A stretch of DNA of 64,000 nt from Tritrichomonas musculus (GCA_039105265.1 JAPFFF010000023.1:868001-932000); one strand, 5' to 3'; shown: positions 42,805 through 53,529, counted from the first letter of the stretch. Numbers and translations: made by a program. Notes: generated by a model from the sequence alone, not told the origin.

Positions 42805-44238
42805 TTATTCAGGTTCTTCTACGATTGCTGATGTTTGTAGTGCTTGAACTTGTGATTGAACGTTAGCATCAAACCATTGATTAAATTCACTTGGATTTGG
42901 TGGTAATGCATTTATTCCTTTAAGAATAATAGCAATTGTTGCTTTAGCAACTAATGGAATATGTTCAGGGTTAACTGGTAGTCCGGATTTATTACACATT
43001 TCACATGCAGTAGGTACAAAATCAGCAATTTTTACAGGATTAATTAAATAATCGTGAACTATGAACTCAATAGCTTCTTTAACTGCTTTCTTTCCTCTTA
43101 AATTCTTCCATTGATCCTCATTAACATTCATAACACTTTCACCATAAACATAAACCATTGCAGGAAGTAAAGCAAATTGATTCCATATAACCGTTGCCAT
43201 TTGTGTAAGTGTGAATGGTAATTTTACACCGTTGAGGTATTTAATACCTTGATAAATAGGAGAAATACACTTACCAACAAATGCCTGATAAGTTGAACGT
43301 TTCTTTGGTTTGATTAAGTGCTTTTCATCGATACCAGCAGCTTTTAATTTTGTTTCAAAGTCTTGCCAACTTTCACCCGCATAATTAGTGACTGAACGAC
43401 CTGTTTCATCAAATTCAGGATGATATATATTATTAATAAATCCTCTTAAGTTTATACCTTGTTTATGAGCTTCTTTACGTTGGTCCACAGTTGGGTAAGT
43501 TTTATAATAAGCATTGCGATATGGGAATAATGACGGAACGGTTGTAAATCCATTAACTATTACAGGCTTTTTACCTTCTTTTGTTTGTACGACGACTTCA
43601 GGTATTCCGTCACCATCTAAATCTTTACCGGTGGCTTCATATAAATCATTATATCCATGTCGATTAATCCATTCATTCGCACTTACAACACTTTGAGCGT
43701 CTCGAATTTGTTTAACATCTTGATTTAATTTAGCCACAACATTAATTAAGTCATCCATACCAACATTACCGTATTTATTTTGTTTTGCCTTTTTCGTTGG
43801 TTGAATTGCAGCCATTCTTTCACGGTAAAACGCCATATCATTTAATGCTTTAGTTAAGTCTTTCTTATTAATGTTATTTTCTGCCAAGCTAGCGTATGAT
43901 TGATCACGCATTTGGTTTAATTGAGAAACATTATTTATTAATTGCGGAATTTTCGATTTATTCATTTTATTAATTGGTAAAAAATTTAAATTATCGTTTT
44001 TGTTTTGAAAATTATTTAATCTAGAAATAAAATTTGAAATTGATTTATCATTTATTCTCAAACCTTCATGTTGTATATAATTATTTTCATTTAAAAATTT
44101 CATTAAATTTGCAACTGAACCTTGCCATGAAGGCGACTCATGAAGAGTAACGTTAAGTTTTTCATTAATTAACTCAATATATTTATTAAGTTTATCAAGT
44201 TTCACACCTTTAAAATTATTTCTATTTAATTTTGACAT
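42805..44238 (-). CDS. Polinton protein of unknown function, 477 aa
   Basis: The outermost gene at the right end, transcribed inward from the right TIR. The first 150 residues are helical and Asn/Lys-rich (NNFKGVKLDKLNKYIELINE). The middle contains DLDGDGIPEVVVQTKEGKKP, an EF-hand/dockerin-like DxDxDG calcium loop. The C-terminal 200 residues have hydrophobic helices (FTLTQMATVIWNQFALLPAM). It could be a structural or terminal-protein-like gene, but I cannot assign a family. The length, position and intact frame make it certainly a gene of the element. Confidence 0.6.
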   Translation of the reverse strand: MSKLNRNNFKGVKLDKLNKYIELINEKLNVTLHESPSWQGSVANLMKFLNENNYIQHEGLRINDKSISNFISRLNNFQNKNDNLNFLPINKMNKSKIPQLINNVSQLNQMRDQSYASLAENNINKKDLTKALNDMAFYRERMAAIQPTKKAKQNKYGNVGMDDLINVVAKLNQDVKQIRDAQSVVSANEWINRHGYNDLYEATGKDLDGDGIPEVVVQTKEGKKPVIVNGFTTVPSLFPYRNAYYKTYPTVDQRKEAHKQGINLRGFINNIYHPEFDETGRSVTNYAGESWQDFETKLKAAGIDEKHLIKPKKRSTYQAFVGKCISPIYQGIKYLNGVKLPFTLTQMATVIWNQFALLPAMVYVYGESVMNVNEDQWKNLRGKKAVKEAIEFIVHDYLINPVKIADFVPTACEMCNKSGLPVNPEHIPLVAKATIAIILKGINALPPNPSEFNQWFDANVQSQVQALQTSAIVEEPE

Positions 44239-44292
44239 ATTCTTTATATTAAAATAAATTTAATCATTTACGTATAAAATTTATGTTTTCAA

Positions 44293-45007
44293 TTTGAGAT
44301 TTATTTTTTTAGACATGTGATATAAAAATAAATGATAAAATAATTTTTAAAAAATTATTTGGAATCTGCGGACGGTTATTTAAAAAATATTTGGAGAACG
44401 TTTATTTATAAAAATTATTTGGAATCTGCGGACGGTTATTAAAAAATTTTGGAGAACGTTTATTTATAAAATTTTTTGAGTTTAATTTTCTGAGCCTATT
44501 GAATTATAAAATTTTATTAAAATTGGAATCTGCGGACGGTTAGATGATATTTCAATGATCCGCAGCGGTTAGCAGACTAATATTTCATGAAAAAATACGT
44601 TATTTTTTAATAATATATGTAGAATCTGCGGACGGTTATAAAATTTATTCGTTAATTGGAATCTGCGGACGGTTATAAAATTTATTCGTTAATTGGAATC
44701 TGCGGACGGTTATAAAATTTATTCGTTAATTGGAATCTGCGGACGGTTATAAAATTTATTCGTTAATTGGAATCTGCGGACGGTTAATAAAGAATAAATT
44801 TAATCATTTACGTATACAATTTATGTTTTCAATTTTTGACTTTTGAGATTTGAGGATAAAATTTATGAAAAAAATTTATGAAGGGGTGATGAATCAGTGG
44901 TGTTGTAAAATTAAATAATATGTTCGGGTTTAAAGTTATGGGTTTAAATTCTTGAGTTACTGGGGTTTTAGACCGAAGGTCTAAAATCACAGTAAATACA
45001 TACGACG
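44293..45007 (-). repeat. Polinton right terminal inverted repeat (about 715 bp)
   Basis: The reverse complement of the left TIR, with eight copies of the GAATCTGCGGACGGTT unit instead of six; the outer four are separated by a regular unit of about 38 bp. The tip ends ...CATACGACG, preceded by the hairpin TAGACCGAAGGTCTA. The inner end carries AGACATGTGATATAAAAATA (44311-44330), the mirror of the promoter-like block at the left end and so placed to drive the 477-aa gene. Confidence 0.9.
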
Positions 45008-48000
45008 ATAATAATTTAAAAAAATTAATAAATTTTTTAGTACTTTTTTATATAAAATCTGCTATATTTTTTTTCTCATTTTTTAAAAAATTGAAAATTG
45101 AATACTTTTTCATCCAATTTTGAAGTTATGTGGATTATGAATGATATAAATATTTTTAAATAACATATAAAATAAAAATATAACATTTTTATCATTTTAA
45201 ACGCAAAAATAAGAGATTTAATAGTCAATTTATCTATTTCAATAGTTTACGAATAGATAAAATATTTTCAATAGTTTACATATTTTTTTCTCAGAAAAAA
45301 AAATGTAATATTCTTCAGCTAGATGAACAGAAACCAAGATCCTGCCGAAATTTTGAGTTATTTTTATATTTATATTATTTAAATAAATTTATATAATTAA
45401 TATTTGTACTTTAATAAATGAATTGATCGTACAATTTTAAGATATTTATATTTTTTGTAAAACGGTTTATTTGAAAATTGATAATATTATTTTAAAATTT
45501 GTGAATTTTTATAAAGGGAGGCCAACGAAAGCTTTCACATCTAACTCAAAGTACAGTTATATTGAAAATTATATATTCTAATATTAATATATATATTAAA
45601 ATTAATTACTAATGCATCTCATGATTACTTTTATTTTATTTTAAATAATTAGATATTTTTATTTTTTAAAAATTGAATTAATTTGAATGAAATATAAAAA
45701 TAATATTTTTCTTATTTCTCAATAATCTTCAAATATTATAAATTTAAAATCAAAAAATATTTTTATATATTCATTCATAAAATAAATAATTATATTAAGA
45801 ATAAAAATCATTGGATTTTTTTTATTAACATAGTAAATCATCTTAAATTAAATAACTTTTTTACGGAAAAAGATCTGAATGTTTATAATAAAACAATTTT
45901 TTGTGTTTTGAAAAGCAAAAAACAAATAAATTAAAATTTTCTTAATTGGTTGAAATAATCATAAGACGGGAAAAATCAAATATATTTAAAGCATTAATGG
46001 AGTATAATTGATATATATAATCTATTATTGTAATTTGTTTGCGATTTTAATTTAAATGTAAAGCTATATAAATCGCAATATGATAACAGTCAAACGAATC
46101 ATGATTTTGATTTTTAATTATAAATATACTATAAGTATATAATATTTCACCTCTAATTATGGAATGAAATATTTTAATTTGATGGATCTAATGATATGAA
46201 TCTCTCCATAATGTAATTATTTCAACGTTACTTTTAGAAATCTATATATTTAAATCATGTATGTTGCATATATAGAATTTATTTACAAAATAAATCTTTT
46301 TTTGAAAGAATCAAGGCCATTTTTGTTTTTTATATAGGCTTTATTTTGTCATTATTGAAATAAAATACATATTTCTCAATAATTTGAGTTAGGATTTAAA
46401 TATTAATTATTTTATTAGTTCTATTTTTATTATACTAATATAACTAAAGAATTAATTTATAAAAGGATGTACCAATTTTTAGATATTTTCTTTTTAAAAT
46501 GCTCTTACAAAATTTTTTGTATCAAAGGTATCTCAACGAAAAACAAAATTATTTAAAAAACCATTGCTTAAATATTGCATATTTATATACCAAGTAATTG
46601 AAACTCATATTTAATTCAGGATATATCTCATTTTAGCAGATCGGATATTATGGATATTGATGCATTGACCAAAATAAAACAAAATATTATTAACAATATT
46701 TAATACAAATATTAAATAAATAGTTATTATTTGTAAATGTACTTATTTTAATGAGATAAATGGAAAATAATAGAAAAATTTAAATTCATTCAATTTCGTT
46801 GCCCTCCCTTTATTTTTATTCAATTTTAATTTGAATAAAAGTTATTTTTTAACTTTTTAAAATATTAAGGTTTCACTTTTTCAAACAAAATAATGAAAAA
46901 AGCATGATATTAAAGTAGGAAAAAAAAATCATGCGATCTGATTATTTTCAAAATTAAATATCTGCTGACTTACATGACAAAGCATATTATATGTTCTTAA
47001 GAACTCATAAATTTGGGCCAATTTTTTGTTATAACACAATCTTTTTATATCTTGGTTAAATAGCTTTTTTACATGATATTATATTCAATTTATATTTTAT
47101 TAATGATTATTGAATTATCGAAAATTGAATATTTAATGATTTGATTGAGATATTGATATTTTAAGTATAAATAACGATTCATTGAAAAAGTTATGTTTCT
47201 GTACATCTCTTCAGCTGCATCGGCGGAACGAAATTTAATAAAATTAATATATTTTTAATCCTTATACGAAATAATGATTGTATACCAATTTTGGAGAGAA
47301 TCTATTTCACTTCACCGTGTCCGCTCCTCTATTAAAAATCTATTATTTATTAATCAATATTTATTTGTGAAAATCAAATATATTTTAATCATCATCTTTA
47401 CATACTACAGATAAAGTGTTTTTTCTCTTATATAAAACATATTTTGTTAATATGTAAATGTAATTAAATAATTATATTGGAAATTTGGTTTCAAATATTG
47501 AATGATTAAACAATTTAATAATAAAATATATGATACCAAAAAGCAAATATTAATAGATTTTCATAATAAAGTTTTTTTTTTTTTATTTCGAATTGATATT
47601 AAATTTGAGTGAATCACATTTTATATGGTTTATAAATCTTTTCTCAAACAAATAATTGAAATAAAGATTTTATTCCATATAATTCATGAAATTGATATAT
47701 ATACATGCATATATTCAAGAATTCATGAGATTATTCACATTTCCAAAGTTAAATTGCATTTTTAAATATGATAAAGTCATATTGATTTTATTCCTTTTTC
47801 TCTTATTTTTTTATATCAGATATAATGTAGTTTATAGTTTTTAATTTTATAATGATACAAATATTAGTTATGAAAAGATAAATAAATAATTTTTTTTTTT
47901 GAAAATTGACAAGGGAGGTGATAAACTTTTTAAGAATAACATATCATCATTTTACTTTTCATTTCCGTTATATTAACTAAGCACCTACACTCCAATGCTG

Positions 48001-48333
48001 ATAATTCTATTAATGTACTAGAAATATCAAAGAAAATCTTTTTTTTTTTTTTTTTTTTTTGAAAAGAAAAACGACAACTACCCATATGCAAGCAATTTAA
48101 AAAGAGAAAAATCTATTATATAATTAAAAATTACAATTTATTTAGTCCTTTTTTATTAACATGAAGATAAACTTATTTTTTTCTGAAAAAAACGTTAATT
48201 ATAAATCAATGAGAATGAAGAAATTTGCATTGCAGAAATTAATTTATTCAATAAACTACATTTAACTATCATATACGTATTAACGTATTTAAACCAAAAA
48301 GCAATTATTCGAAAAATCATTTCAAAGAAATTG
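45008..48333. other. Gene-less AT-rich stretch right of the Polinton
   Basis: No coding frame of note. It contains a possible inverted-repeat element at 45511-46812 (listed separately). The remainder is AT-rich, with T runs near 47573 and 48040. Confidence 0.5.
45511..46812. mobile_element. Possible inverted-repeat element, 1.3 kb
   Basis: ATAAAGGGAGGCCAACGAAA at 45511-45530 has an inverted match, TTTCGTTGCCCTCCCTTTAT, at about 46793-46812, with a single-base difference. The 1.27 kb between them is AT-rich and non-coding. No clear target duplication is seen, so it may be an old non-autonomous element or a chance pair; GC-rich 20-bp matches are unlikely by chance in DNA this AT-rich. Confidence 0.4.
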
Positions 48334-48816
48334 TTTTGCAAGAGAGATTGTGCCTCAGCTTTTTGAGGGAACTAATTGAAAGAAAAAATAGGAGAATAAT
48401 ATTTTGAGAATATTTATGTAAATAAAATAATTGATGCATATTTATATTTTTACATAATTTTTACCGAGACTTACAAAAGGTCGTACAACTGAATTTTTAC
48501 AGTAAAACTCAATGATTGGTTTGTTTAAACTAAATGGAAAACAATATAAATCAGTTTTATAAATATTCGCATCGTACAAAATTCAAATTAAAATAAAAAC
48601 TAAAAGGATATAAGTATATATTAAATTTTCTTCAGAAAATAAATTTGAGTATTTTATCTCAATTTATTTTAATTATTTTTGATAAGAATTTTATAACCCT
48701 TTCTAAAAATTTAGAATAGCGATAACTTTTTATATAATTTATTCTAATCATTAATTCTTTTGATATCTTTTTATATGCTTTTAAAACATCAAGTGTTATA
48801 TAAAAATAATTATTGT

Positions 48817-48875
<59 letters not shown>

Positions 48876-49521
48876 TTTTTAGCTAAAAATTCAGAAAAAT
48901 TGAATTTGTTGAATTATTAAATGATGATTTTAAAAAAATTGGACGTTACAGGAGTCCAATGAAGAGTATAGTTTTATTTATATGCATTTACTTTCTAATT
49001 TATTTGAATTTCATTCCAAATCAAATGTCAGTTTTTTCTAAAAATGAAGATTTAGTTGATTAGTTTCATAAATATAAAAAGCCTAATATTTCAGTTAATG
49101 AATGATTTCGTCAAAAAGTAAAATATTATTTGTATAACACATAGTATACCCATTCAAATGGCATCTATATTTTTTAAATGATACAAATATATAAGAAATC
49201 GATATATTGAATTTTAATTAAAGTCATTATTTCAACAATTACATTTTATAATATTGGATATAAAATTTATAAATTATTTATTATAATTATTAAATAAATT
49301 ATTTATTAAGATAAATATAAATTTATTTTATTTTATTTTTATTCAATTTAGTTTTACGACATTTGACTTACATCAAAAGGAAGGATCGGTAAAAATTTTG
49401 TAACATAAAAAGATGCTTTTTTTTAAACATGAATAGCCTCAGTAAATACTATTCTACATTTTCTTCTTATTTTTTTCTATTAGTTCTCTCAAAAAGCTGA
49501 AGCACAATCTCTCTTGCAATA
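48334..49521. mobile_element. Inverted-repeat element with 15-bp target duplication, 1.19 kb
   Basis: The left terminus reads GCAAGAGAGATTGTGCCTCAG (from 48338, shown in part) and the right end is its complement (to about 49517). The TIR similarity extends at least 50 bp with a few mismatches. On both sides lies the same 15-bp sequence ATTTCAAAGAAATTG (48319-48333 and 49522-49536), itself nearly palindromic. The interior holds a run of 50 A (48821-48870) and no transposase-like frame, so it is a non-autonomous copy. The long duplication does not fit the common DNA-transposon superfamilies. Confidence 0.75.
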
Positions 49522-49536
49522 ATTTCAAAGAAATTG

Positions 49537-49928
49537 AATTATTATTCTTTTTTTATTTGTTCAATTTTTTGAGAAGTACCAAAACAAGTTTGAAAAAGGT
49601 CATGAGCCTCCATCACTTTTTCAGAAGCATTTAAACTAAGTTTTTTAATTATTACCTTATTCACAAAAAAATTGAGAGTTTTTAATTCAAATTTTCTATG
49701 AGTCTTCAGAAAGTAGAACGATAAGTAAGGACAAATTATTTTTTTAAAAATACCATATCTTTCAATTTTGAGAAGATGAAAATAAAAAAAAAGAATATAA
49801 AAAAGTTATTTATTCAGGAAAAATGCATTTTAAATTGCTTTGGGAGCCTTTGAGGGCTAAGCCCAATTGGTTGAGGTAATAGCGGGAGCCTCAACCTGAG
49901 ATGAATGAAAGTAATCATGCCATTATAA

Positions 49929-49971
<43 letters not shown>

Positions 49972-51341
49972 TTTGCTTTATTTAAATTTGAGAGGACGAT
50001 AAGAAGGGAAAAATTAAAAAACTTAGTTTTATTTTAATTCAATTTTTCAAAAGAATTTTTCAAAAGAATTTTTTCGTTTATAAAAGTTTTAACCTCAAAA
50101 TTTTATTTCTCAGTCTCAAATACATCATTATAATAGCATCAAAACCTCGGATATGATCTACAATATATAATATGATAAAATAAATTGTATTCTATTGATA
50201 TAGTTATTTCATCATGATAAGATTTTAAATCTTGAAAAAAATACATTTTTTATTAAATTAAGAATTTAAGTTATTTTGGATTTAAAGTGATTGATGTTAT
50301 CATGATGAATTCAAAATAATGATATTATTTGAATTATTTAAGATAGAATAATATATTTATAATGGAAGATGAAAAAATTTGCAATTAATTCATTGATTTG
50401 AAAACATATTTTAAAAGAAAAATACCTTTTAAAAAAGATTGAATAATATGTTTTTATGCACTTATTAAATTTTAATCAGATAAATATCCATTTTGAAATA
50501 ATATCATATAAAAACCTTTTTTACATATCTAATTCTTTTGTAACCATATTTTTTTTTGAATCATATATTAAAATATATAGAATTTAGATAAAAGAGCATT
50601 AATTAAATAAATTAATCATGCTATGTAGAATTTCTCATATTATTCAAAGAGAAATGAAGATTTTTAAAAATACCTCATATTAGTAAAGGTATAATACAAA
50701 TAATTTTTTAATATTAAAGAAAGTACAATTGAGATGATATTTCTTTTTAAAGAATAGTATCGATTTTAAAATATTAATTATTTCTTGCTTTGTTAGAAAA
50801 TTTACAATATTGATTAACTTGAGATTATATTAAAAATTCAAAAAAGTACCTTTACTAAATGCTTTAATTTATTTCATAGATCCATTCTCTAGAAAATAAT
50901 CTAATTTTGGTCCAGTTAAAAGAGAATAATATTTATTTTTGCCAATGTTCATTTATTTTATTTACAAAACTTTGTGATAAAACGGATAGCTTTTTTAATT
51001 TGGTTATTTAATAATATGATTCACTTTTACAGATTAAGAAATTTATACAATTAAAAAGCGCAATCGTAAAATAAAAACAATCATGATTCAAATAGCGAAA
51101 TATTCAAACATTAATTTCTTCTTTAATATATAGTATATAATTAATATAACTATAAAAATATTAGCAAATGTTATATTTATGAATTAAAATAAAAATAATA
51201 ATGATCAATAGTAATTGATTAATAAAGATAAATCATAAATGTCTGAAAACGATGAAAAATTTTATGATCAAACGATGATAAAATGTATTGAATTTATATC
51301 ATTTTTTTCAATAAAGTAGCTTAAACACAAATAAAACCAAT
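49537..51341. other. Gene-less stretch upstream of the permease gene
   Basis: AT-rich and without frames, apart from the structured block at 49843-49968. The last 100 bp before the permease ATG should contain its promoter; TCATT near 51299 fits the trichomonad initiator consensus TCA-pyrimidine-(T/A) but lies about 40 bp upstream, further than usual. Confidence 0.45.
49843..49968 (+). other. Structured GC-rich sequence ending in 39 A (possible retroposed small RNA)
   Basis: In otherwise AT-rich DNA, about 80 bp contain a hairpin GGGCTAAGCCC (49854-49864) and a perfect 8-bp stem GGTTGAGG / CCTCAACC (49869-49876 and 49889-49896) with a 12-nt loop. The block is followed 33 bp later by 39 consecutive A. 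Structured RNA plus a poly(A) tail is the look of a SINE or a retroposed small RNA, but no tRNA-type A/B boxes are convincing and no target duplication is evident. Confidence 0.35.
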
Positions 51342-52841
51342 ATGGATAATAACGAAGTTCCTCTTCAAGATTTTGACTCAGACAATGAAAACCACATGAA
51401 TGACTCATATTCTGGAGAGTCTAAGGTCAAAGTTGGCAAAGATGGTCTTCCATTAAATGTTATTCAAGAAAGTACCGATAATGTTGAAGCCCCTGAATCA
51501 CCAAAAAAGCATTCCAAACGAAATGAAAGCAGCGACTCCATCGATTCATCGAATGATCAAGATTTAGAATCCAATAGAAATAAAGATGTCAGCGAAACGA
51601 ACAATGAAGAAGAAAATCCGCCTTTAATCATACGACAAAAACGATTTGCCACCATTGTTAATCTTTTAAATTCGCAATTAGGAGCCGGCATATTAAGTGT
51701 TCCCAGCACCTTTGTTAATACCGGAATTGTTGCCTCCATAGTTTTATCATTAGCGACCATGGGTATTTCATACGGCTGTATGATTTTATTACTTATTCTC
51801 GTCAATCAAACCGGCAAAGAAGGCCTTCCAGAATTAACCGCTCAAATTCTCAAAAAGCCAGGCAGTATTACTCTTAGTGTACTCAATGTTGTCTTTTTAA
51901 TTACAGCCTTAGTTGCCTATTTAATCCTTGGAGGAGACATGATAACCTCATGGTTTGAATTGGGCGGTGTTGGCCATCTTGTAGAGAGTCGAATGCGTCA
52001 TGCTTTGATGATTTTTATTTATGCGATTCTCTTTCCAATTATGCTCACAATTCCACGTAACATTTCCTTTCTCAAATATTTTTCAATGGCGACCGTTTTC
52101 TGCATCATTTTCTTTTTAATTGCTCTTGCATACAAAGCAGGTTATTACAGCCATAAATACGGTGGAATGGAACCGACATGCAAAGTTTGGAAGCTTGATT
52201 TTTCGATCTTTTCTTCATTGTCAATTTATGGATTATCTTATGCATTTCCAGCGGTTGCACTTCCTGCCATTCGGTTATATAATCCAAACCTCAGAAAAAG
52301 GAAGATTGTCACTCTTTGGGCAAACGTTTTATGCTTCGTTTTGGTAACCGTTGCTGGAATTACTGGCTATTTGTGCTTCGGTGCATCGACCGATGGAAAC
52401 ATTCTCAAGAATTTCGATTCGAATGACATTTTAATGATTGTTTGTCGTTGTGGATTCTTCGTTATCGTGAGTTGCGCATACCCAATGGTCAGCCAATCTG
52501 TGATGAGTATGTGGGGCGGTTTAATCTTCGGTAATGATAATCCTCCAACTTTGCCTACTTGGAAAAGAGCCGTTGTCATTGTCTTGAATAATATCATCCC
52601 ACTTGTTTTGGCCATGTTCCTGCCAACTGCAAAGCCAATCCTTTCTATCGGCGGTGCTCTGGGTGGTTGCATTGTTGACTTCATATTCCCTCCTTTGATG
52701 TATGTCGTTTACCATTGGAACGAAGAAAAGAAGTTTGGTTTCAAGTATATCATTTTGTACTTGTGTATCGCTTTTGGCGCTGTAACTGGAGCTATTGCTA
52801 CTTATCAGGCCGTTGTAGATGCAATAGATTCTTTGAAATAA
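51342..52841 (+). CDS. Amino acid/auxin permease (AAAP) family transporter, 499 aa
   Basis: A secondary transporter that moves amino acids across a membrane, usually with H+ or Na+. The first 98 residues are hydrophilic, acidic and Ser/Asn-rich, a typical cytosolic tail. The membrane domain starts with RFATIVNLLNSQLGAGILSV; the GAGILSVP signature (residues 114-121) in the first, broken helix is characteristic of the AAAP/SLC38 group. About 11 membrane segments can be counted to the C-terminus, as in the family, and length is normal. It has no recognised operon partners and is flanked by kilobase-scale gene-less DNA. Parasitic protists use many such permeases for scavenging. The substrate and the membrane (plasma or lysosomal) cannot be told from sequence. 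Confidence 0.93.
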   Translation: MDNNEVPLQDFDSDNENHMNDSYSGESKVKVGKDGLPLNVIQESTDNVEAPESPKKHSKRNESSDSIDSSNDQDLESNRNKDVSETNNEEENPPLIIRQKRFATIVNLLNSQLGAGILSVPSTFVNTGIVASIVLSLATMGISYGCMILLLILVNQTGKEGLPELTAQILKKPGSITLSVLNVVFLITALVAYLILGGDMITSWFELGGVGHLVESRMRHALMIFIYAILFPIMLTIPRNISFLKYFSMATVFCIIFFLIALAYKAGYYSHKYGGMEPTCKVWKLDFSIFSSLSIYGLSYAFPAVALPAIRLYNPNLRKRKIVTLWANVLCFVLVTVAGITGYLCFGASTDGNILKNFDSNDILMIVCRCGFFVIVSCAYPMVSQSVMSMWGGLIFGNDNPPTLPTWKRAVVIVLNNIIPLVLAMFLPTAKPILSIGGALGGCIVDFIFPPLMYVVYHWNEEKKFGFKYIILYLCIAFGAVTGAIATYQAVVDAIDSLK

Positions 52842-53079
52842 TTCTAATTAATGTATTATTTTTATTTTCTTTTAATATATTATTTACTTTTTTTTTGATT
52901 CTAATAAAAATAATTGTTATGAAACTATTCTATATGCTTTCTCAAATTTCTCAAATTTTGAATGAATGTAATACTTTCATGATTAGTTATTTATCGTTCT
53001 CTTTGTATGCTTATTGTTCTGGTTTCAGGAAATATAATTGTTTACTCTGCTTCATGATATATATTAGATTTATAACTCA

Positions 53080-53275
53080 GGCTTGCAAAATGGGCGGCTC
53101 TGGCAGGCTTGGGCAAAAAAGTGATTAAGGGTAAGCTTAAATTGAATATAAATTATTTTTAATCTTTCAAAATTGAATAACGAGTAAAATAAATAAAATT
53201 ATCAAATTTTGACTGAAGTTTGTTCAAAGCTTACCCTTAATCGCATTTTTGGCCCTTGACCAATTTACAGGCCAA
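53080..53275. repeat. Short inverted-repeat element around AAGCTTACCC, about 196 bp
   Basis: GGGCAAAAAAGTGATTAAGG and the following GTAAGCTT (53112-53139) are mirrored by AAGCTTACCCTTAATCGCAT and TTTTGGCCC (about 53226-53255). The flanks continue as a weaker match (GGCTTGCAAAATGGGC against GGCCTGTAAATTGG). It is a MITE-like foldback with no coding and no clear target duplication. Confidence 0.5.
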
Positions 53276-53285
53276 ACAAGGTATT

Positions 53286-53529
53286 AAGGTACAAATCCAG
53301 TACGTTACGTAACCGCCATTTTTTTTGACACTTTATAAGAAAAAATCGACATGTTATATAAAAAATCGAATATCTGACTATTTTTTACATAACATGTCAT
53401 TGAATTAAGAAAAATGTAAAATAAATGTCAAAAACACACCTTGTCAATTTAAACTTTTTCAAAGACCCCCATCTATTCAAATAATAAACGTTCTCACTTA
53501 CAAAAAATAACGTACTGGATTTGTACCTT
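53286..53529. mobile_element. Diverged MITE with AAGGTACAAATC termini, 244 bp
   Basis: It begins AAGGTACAAATCCAGTACGT and ends with the complement. It shares internal features with the 247-bp element in the palindrome arms, such as TGACACTTTAT and ACATGTTATATAAAAAAT, placing them in one family. It lacks the clear 9-bp duplication of the other copy, so it is older or has lost it. No coding capacity. Confidence 0.7.

Larger units (their letters stand above)
25961..45007. mobile_element. Polinton (Maverick) element, about 19.05 kb, looks whole
   Basis: The element is bounded by terminal inverted repeats beginning CGTCGTATGTATTTACTGTG and flanked on both sides by ATAATAAT (25953-25960 and 45008-45015), in which the usual 6-bp Polinton target duplication must lie. 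It carries the hallmark set: protein-primed family B DNA polymerase, retroviral-like integrase, packaging ATPase and major capsid protein, plus a very long fibre-like protein and several small genes. The genes I can recognise read through without interruption and the TIRs are nearly identical apart from repeat number, so the insertion looks young. I did not recognise the adenovirus-type cysteine protease usual in Polintons. Integration and self-synthesis are known for the family; activity of this copy is not shown by sequence. Confidence 0.95.

Noticed and set aside
49861-49925. tRNA or tRNA-derived SINE
   Set aside because: The stem-loops do not form a cloverleaf and no convincing A and B boxes are present.
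52715-53128. 137-codon frame overlapping the permease 3' end
   Set aside because: Out-of-frame shadow of the permease followed by AT-rich non-coding DNA.
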